From Loktanella sp. (lineage in GTDB: Bacteria; Pseudomonadota; Alphaproteobacteria; Rhodobacterales; Rhodobacteraceae): a DNA stretch of 9,926 nucleotides. Positions within the stretch are counted from its first letter, which is position 1. Each line of letters begins with the position of its first letter. Both the position numbers and the translations under genes were made by a program. Location: positions 1 through 9,926 of the forward strand of contig PUNR01000269.1 in the NCBI GenBank assembly GCA_003551805.1, written 5' to 3'. The notes below the pieces were generated by a model. It saw only the letters and a list, made by a program, of their open reading frames with translations. It had not been told where the DNA came from and did no database searches. Below are positions 6,054 to 9,926 of this stretch, piece after piece.

Positions 6054-7118
6054 TTGCCGGAACAGACGCCCAACATTGCCCAGATGAACGACCGTTCGCG
6101 CGAAGTATTTCGCCGCGTCGTCGAAGGCTATCTGGAAAGCGGTGCACCAGTGGGTTCGCGCAGCCTGACCCGCACCCTGTCTGAACAAGTCAGCGCCGCG
6201 ACGATCCGCAATGTCATGCAAGACCTTGAATACCTCGGTCTTCTGGGTAGCCCCCATGTCAGCGCAGGGCGTGTGCCGACCCAGTTGGGTCTGCGCATGT
6301 TCGTCGATGGATTGCTGGAAATCGGCGATCTGGACGGCAAAGACCGCCAAACCATCGACCAGACCATGCAATCCACCGATACTGACGTGGCCACCATGCT
6401 GGATCAGGTCGGTCAGGCGCTGTCGGGTGTGACACATGGCGCCAGCCTTGTGCTGACCCCGAAACACGAAGCCGCGATCAAACACATTGAATTCGTCTCG
6501 CTCAACAAAGACCGCGCCTTGGTGGTGCTGGTCTTTGCTGACGGCCATGTTGAAAACCGCATCTTTACGCCACCCCCCGGCCAGACGCCTTCATCCATGC
6601 GCGAGGCTGCGAATTTCCTCAACGCCATCGCCGAAGGGCATACCCTGTCCGAACTCGGCGATGTCATCGCCCGCGAGATAAAAGCGCGGCGTCGCGAAAT
6701 CGACACGCTTGCCGCTGATCTGGTACAAAGCGGTCTGGCCCTTTGGCAAAACGAAGGCGAAGCCACCGAACGCCTGATCGTGCGTGGCCGTGGCAATCTG
6801 CTGACCGAGGCGGAAAATGACGGTGATCTTGACCGGATCCGTAGCCTGTTCGACGATCTGGAACGCAAGCGGGATATCGCCCAGTTTCTGGATCTGGCGC
6901 AGGATGGCGACGGCGTGCGGATTTTTATCGGGTCTGAGAACAAATTGTTCTCTTTGACGGGTTCATCTCTGGTCGTTTCCCCTTATATGAACGCCGACCG
7001 CAAGATCATTGGCGCCGTGGGCGTCATTGGCCCGACCCGGCTAAACTATGGCCGCATCGTGCCGATCGTGAATTACACCGCACAGCTGGTGGGCAAAATG
7101 ATTGCCGACCGCTCTTGA
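6054..7118 (+). CDS. hrcA: Heat-inducible transcription repressor HrcA
   Basis: HrcA represses class I heat-shock genes such as groESL by binding the CIRCE inverted repeat, and it needs the GroEL chaperonin to stay folded. From the TTG at 6054 the protein is 354 residues, a normal length. The N-terminal winged helix-turn-helix spans about residues 11-85, with MNDRSREVFRRVVEGYLESG, PVGSRSLTRTLSEQVSAATIRNVM, and SAGRVPTQLGLRMFVDGLL. A GAF-like middle and the C-terminal core follow (FIGSENKLFSLTGSSLVVSPY, IGAVGVIGPTRLNYGRIVPIVNY). The ATG at 6084 would begin exactly at the conserved MNDRSREVF and is the main alternative. grpE follows after 11 bases, the common hrcA-grpE pair. No CIRCE element is present upstream in the window, so its targets are probably elsewhere. 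dnaK and dnaJ are not in the window. Confidence 0.96.
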   Translation: MPEQTPNIAQMNDRSREVFRRVVEGYLESGAPVGSRSLTRTLSEQVSAATIRNVMQDLEYLGLLGSPHVSAGRVPTQLGLRMFVDGLLEIGDLDGKDRQTIDQTMQSTDTDVATMLDQVGQALSGVTHGASLVLTPKHEAAIKHIEFVSLNKDRALVVLVFADGHVENRIFTPPPGQTPSSMREAANFLNAIAEGHTLSELGDVIAREIKARRREIDTLAADLVQSGLALWQNEGEATERLIVRGRGNLLTEAENDGDLDRIRSLFDDLERKRDIAQFLDLAQDGDGVRIFIGSENKLFSLTGSSLVVSPYMNADRKIIGAVGVIGPTRLNYGRIVPIVNYTAQLVGKMIADRS

Positions 7119-7129
7119 AGGAAAAACAA

Positions 7130-7684
7130 ATGGCCGAAAAAGACGCCGCATTCCAAAGCCTTGATGAAATGGCCGCTGAAGGCGATGCCATGGACATGAA
7201 CGCAGAGGCAAGCCTGGAAGAACTGGACGCCCTGCGCGCAGAACGCGATGAATTCCGCGACAAATTCATGCGTGCGCTGGCAGATGCCGAAAATACCCGC
7301 AAACGCGCCGATCGTGACCGCCGCGAGGCCGAAAACTATGGCGGTGCGAAATTCGCCCGCGATATGTTGCCGGTCTACGACAACCTGCGCCGTGCCCTGC
7401 AATCTGCCGACGAATCAGAACAAGACGTCAACAAAGCCTTGCTCGAAGGTGTTGAACTGACGATGCGCGAACTGATTTCAGTGTTCAAAAAGCACGGTAT
7501 CGACCCGATCGTTCCGCAAGTCGGTGATCGTTTCGATCCCCAGCTGCATCAGGCGATGTTCGAAGCCCCCGTGCCCGGCACCAAGGCTGGCGATATCATT
7601 CAGGTCGCCGCCGAAGGTTTCATGCTGCACGACCGCCTGCTGCGCCCCGCGCAGGTTGGCGTGTCGTCAACACCAGCATCGTAA
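7130..7684 (+). CDS. grpE: Nucleotide exchange factor GrpE (DnaK co-chaperone)
   Basis: GrpE releases ADP from DnaK, allowing substrate release and a new folding cycle; its long helices also act as a thermosensor in studied members. The protein is 184 residues with the usual layout: an acidic, probably disordered N-terminus (1-27), a long dimerising coiled coil (about 28-75, including LDALRAERDEFRDKFMRALA and NTRKRADRDR), a four-helix region (KFARDMLPVYDNLRRAL, 74-90), and the C-terminal beta domain with VGDRFDPQLHQAMFE and AAEGFMLHDRLLRPAQVGVS. I chose the ATG at 7130 because AAGGA (7118-7122) is 7 bases before it; the TTG at 7115 lies inside the hrcA end. It is cotranscribed with hrcA and closed by the hairpin at 7694-7728. 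Confidence 0.97.
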   Translation: MAEKDAAFQSLDEMAAEGDAMDMNAEASLEELDALRAERDEFRDKFMRALADAENTRKRADRDRREAENYGGAKFARDMLPVYDNLRRALQSADESEQDVNKALLEGVELTMRELISVFKKHGIDPIVPQVGDRFDPQLHQAMFEAPVPGTKAGDIIQVAAEGFMLHDRLLRPAQVGVSSTPAS

Positions 7685-7693
7685 ATCCAGGTT

Positions 7694-7728
7694 AACCCCG
7701 ACCTACCGCAAACGTAGGTCGGGGTTTT
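7694..7728 (+). terminator. Intrinsic terminator of hrcA-grpE
   Basis: A perfect 13-bp stem (arms 7694-7706 and 7714-7726, AACCCCGACCTAC with its complement) encloses a 7-base loop and runs into TTTT at 7725-7728. It begins 9 bases after the grpE stop. The stem can also form in the minus-strand transcript just past the mutS stop, where it is followed only by TTAACC, so termination of mutS there would be weaker. The last T residues overlap the mutS stop codon. Confidence 0.88.
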
Positions 7729-9926
7729 ACCCCGACACCATCCCACGCAATTCGTATATCAACGCCAAAGCTTCTTTCGGCGTCAATTCATCCGGCATCA
7801 CATCTTTCAACCGCGCCTCTACCTGCGACGGTTCCTGTTTCACGGATTTGGGCGCTGGCATCGCTGCAAACAACGGCAGGTCATCGACAAACGCCTTACG
7901 CCCGCCTTCGCGTTCGCCTTTTTCCAGCGCCTCCAGCACGACCTTGGCCCGTTCCACCACGACCTGCGGCAACCCCGCCAGACGTGCCACCTGCACGCCA
8001 TAGCTGCGATCAGCCGTGCCGCGTTTCACCTCGTGCAGGAAGATCACGTCGCCGTCCCATTCCTTGACCGTCACGGTGGCGTTTTCCACACCGTCCAACT
8101 TCGCGGACAGCGCCGACATCTCGTGGTAATGCGTGGCAAACAGCGCGCGGCAGCGGTTCACGTCGTGCAAGTGTTCCAGCGTGGCCCAAGCAATCGACAC
8201 CCCGTCATAAGTTGCCGTGCCGCGCCCGATTTCATCAAGGATCACCAGCGCCCGATCATCCGCCTGATTAAGGATCGCCGCGGTTTCGACCATTTCCACC
8301 ATAAAGGTCGACCGCCCCCGCGCCAGATCATCGGATGCGCCCACACGGCTGAAAATCTGGCTGACGATGCCGATATGCGCCGCCGTCGCAGGCACAAATC
8401 CACCCATCTGCGCTAAAATCGCCAACAGCGCGTTTTGCCGCAGAAAGGTTGATTTACCCGCCATATTCGGCCCCGTCAGCAACCAGATCGGTGCTTCGGT
8501 CAGCGCGCAGTCATTGGCGACAAAGGGTGCGCCCTGCTTTTGCAGCGCCATTTCAACCACCGGATGCCGTCCGCCGGTAATCTCGAATGCGCGGCTGTCG
8601 TCCAGTTTGGGACGCACCCAGTTTTCCGTTCGCGCCAGATGCGCCAGCGCCGTGGCCAGATCAACCTCGGCCAGCGCCCGCGCCAGCGCACCCAGCGGTC
8701 CAGCCTGCGCCAGAATCGCATCCCGCAAGCTGGTGTAAAGCCGCTTTTCAATTTCTAACGCATGCCCGCCTGCATTCAGAATACGGGTTTCAATCTCGGA
8801 CAGTTCTACTGTGGTAAACCGTACCTGATTGGCGGTGGTCTGGCGGTGGATAAACGTCTCGTTCAGCGGTGCTGCCAGCATCTTTTCAGCATGGGTCGCT
8901 GTCGTCTCGATGAAATAGCCCAGCACATTGTTATGCTTGATCTTCAGAGACGTGATACCCGTCTGCGCAATAAACTCTGCCTGCATCCCCGCGATCACGG
9001 ACCGCCCTTCGTCGCGAAGCTTGCGCGCCTCGTCCAGTTCGGCATCATAGCCAGCCGCAATAAACCCGCCATCACGCGCCAGCAGCGGCGGTTCCGCGAT
9101 CAGCGCCGCATCCAGCAGGTCAAGCAACGCGTCATGCCCCGCCAGATCACGCGTCACATCGGCAAGCATGGCGGGCAGGTCAGGATGTATTGGCAACCGG
9201 GCCGCCTGCGCGATTGTGTTCCGGATCGCCGCCATATCGCGCGGCCCGCCCCGATCTAGCGCCAGCCGTGACAACGCGCGGTCCAGATCATGGGTGCCGC
9301 GCAGCGCGTCGCGGATATCGTCGCACAAGCGCGACTGGTCCAGCATGAACGCCACCGCGTCCTGCCGCGCCGTGACAACCGCCAGATCGCAGCTTGGCGA
9401 TGCCAGACGCCGTTCCAGCAAGCGCGCACCGCCTGCGGTAACAGTCCGGTCAATGCAATGCAGCAGCGACCCTTGCCGCCCGCCCGCCATCGCATGGGTC
9501 AGTTCCAGCGACCGCCGGGTGGCAGCATCAATCTGCATCGCGGATTTTTGGGTTTCTCGCACAGGCGGGCGCAACAGGGGCAGGTTGCCGCGTTGGGTGA
9601 TTTCGAGGTATTCGGCGACGGCTGACATCGCGGCAATCTCGGCACGGTCAAAACTGCCGAAAGCGTCCAAAGATCCGACCTTGAACAACCCGCACAGCCG
9701 TTTTTCGCCTGCTTTGCTGTCAAAGGCAGCGGCGCCCAACGTCGTCAGTACGGCACCAGATTCAGACACTATCGCTGACCAATCGCCTTGCGCGCTGTCC
9801 ACCACGATCACTTCGCGCGGGGTTAGCCGTGCCAGTTCCGGCCCCAATTTCGCCCCCGCGCACGGCATCACATGAAACGCCCCGGTCGAGATATCGACCC
9901 ACGCCAGCGCCCCTTGATCGCGCACG
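7727..9926 (-). CDS. mutS: DNA mismatch repair ATPase MutS, 5'-truncated by window edge
   Basis: MutS recognises mismatches and small loops in DNA, then acts as an ATP-dependent sliding clamp that recruits MutL. About 733 residues are present and the frame is open to the window end. By comparison with family lengths near 850-880, some 130-150 N-terminal residues are outside, including the mismatch-contacting Phe-x-Glu domain. The GTG codon at 9925 is an internal valine, not a start. Numbered from 9925, the connector domain begins at LAWVDISTGAFHV (7-19). The core/lever includes MAGGRQGSLLHCIDRTVT (146-163). The ATPase has Walker A GPNMAGKST (485-493), ASDDLARGRSTFMVEM, Walker B with DEIGRGT (about 563-569), and the FATHYHEM switch. 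Near the end DDLPLF (681-686) resembles a sliding-clamp binding motif, followed by the C-terminal DELTPKEALALIYEL helix. It converges on grpE with 42 bases between stops. Confidence 0.97.
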   Translation of the reverse strand, partial: VRDQGALAWVDISTGAFHVMPCAGAKLGPELARLTPREVIVVDSAQGDWSAIVSESGAVLTTLGAAAFDSKAGEKRLCGLFKVGSLDAFGSFDRAEIAAMSAVAEYLEITQRGNLPLLRPPVRETQKSAMQIDAATRRSLELTHAMAGGRQGSLLHCIDRTVTAGGARLLERRLASPSCDLAVVTARQDAVAFMLDQSRLCDDIRDALRGTHDLDRALSRLALDRGGPRDMAAIRNTIAQAARLPIHPDLPAMLADVTRDLAGHDALLDLLDAALIAEPPLLARDGGFIAAGYDAELDEARKLRDEGRSVIAGMQAEFIAQTGITSLKIKHNNVLGYFIETTATHAEKMLAAPLNETFIHRQTTANQVRFTTVELSEIETRILNAGGHALEIEKRLYTSLRDAILAQAGPLGALARALAEVDLATALAHLARTENWVRPKLDDSRAFEITGGRHPVVEMALQKQGAPFVANDCALTEAPIWLLTGPNMAGKSTFLRQNALLAILAQMGGFVPATAAHIGIVSQIFSRVGASDDLARGRSTFMVEMVETAAILNQADDRALVILDEIGRGTATYDGVSIAWATLEHLHDVNRCRALFATHYHEMSALSAKLDGVENATVTVKEWDGDVIFLHEVKRGTADRSYGVQVARLAGLPQVVVERAKVVLEALEKGEREGGRKAFVDDLPLFAAMPAPKSVKQEPSQVEARLKDVMPDELTPKEALALIYELRGMVSG

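Noticed and set aside
6413..6943. 176-codon minus-strand open frame
   Set aside because: It is antisense to hrcA; its low-complexity arginine/serine content indicates a shadow frame.
7836..7851. TGTTTCACG in mutS as a second parS site
   Set aside because: Only the left nine bases match; the right arm reads GATTTGG instead of TGAAACA, so the dyad needed for ParB dimer binding is missing.
9168..9875. 235-codon plus-strand open frame
   Set aside because: It lies wholly antisense to mutS, has no recognisable domain, and has the arginine/serine/alanine-rich make-up typical of shadows of GC-rich genes.
1..9926. A novel defence, mobile or biosynthetic system
   Set aside because: Every substantial frame on both strands resolves to a known core gene or its shadow. 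There are no gene-free stretches over 300 bases, no transposase, integrase, repeat array or unexplained gene.

Overview
The window is a chromosomal core region of an alphaproteobacterium, most likely one of the Rhodobacterales (Roseobacter/Rhodobacter type). The evidence is the gene order mnmG-rsmG-parA-parB followed by an opposed hemW-rdgB-rph group and then hrcA-grpE, together with the alphaproteobacterial style of the proteins (for example the NVSRET start of RsmG and the GLGRGLSALM start of ParB). The assignment rests on recalled family features, not on a search. In this group parAB normally lies near the replication origin, so the window is probably origin-proximal.

Layout. (1) Positions 1-3485, plus strand: the 3' part of mnmG (tRNA wobble-uridine modification), rsmG (16S rRNA m7G methyltransferase), parA and parB (chromosome segregation), separated by 4 bases or overlapping, so almost certainly one transcript. 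A perfect 16-bp parS centromere site lies inside the rsmG coding sequence at 1215-1230, so the ParABS set (ATPase, CTPase/DNA clamp, DNA site) is complete within about 2.3 kb. (2) Positions 3482-5938, minus strand: rph, rdgB and hemW in transcription order, each overlapping the next. hemW converges on parB and their stop codons overlap. (3) A 115-bp divergent gap (5939-6053) with a 15-bp palindrome. (4) Positions 6054-7684, plus strand: hrcA and grpE, a heat-shock pair (repressor and DnaK nucleotide-exchange factor), closed by a strong hairpin terminator. (5) Positions 7727-9926, minus strand: mutS, missing its N-terminal mismatch-reading domain because the window ends.

The genes are housekeeping functions: translation fidelity, segregation, nucleotide-pool cleaning, RNA processing, heme handling, protein folding and mismatch repair. 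I see no mobile element, CRISPR array, tRNA or rRNA gene, phage gene, toxin-antitoxin pair or defence cluster, and no gene I cannot name. I found no new biological system. The feature most worth a second look is the parS site embedded in a conserved protein motif of rsmG. Several starts are non-ATG and were placed by ribosome-binding sites and family resemblance. No gene-free stretch exceeds 300 bases.
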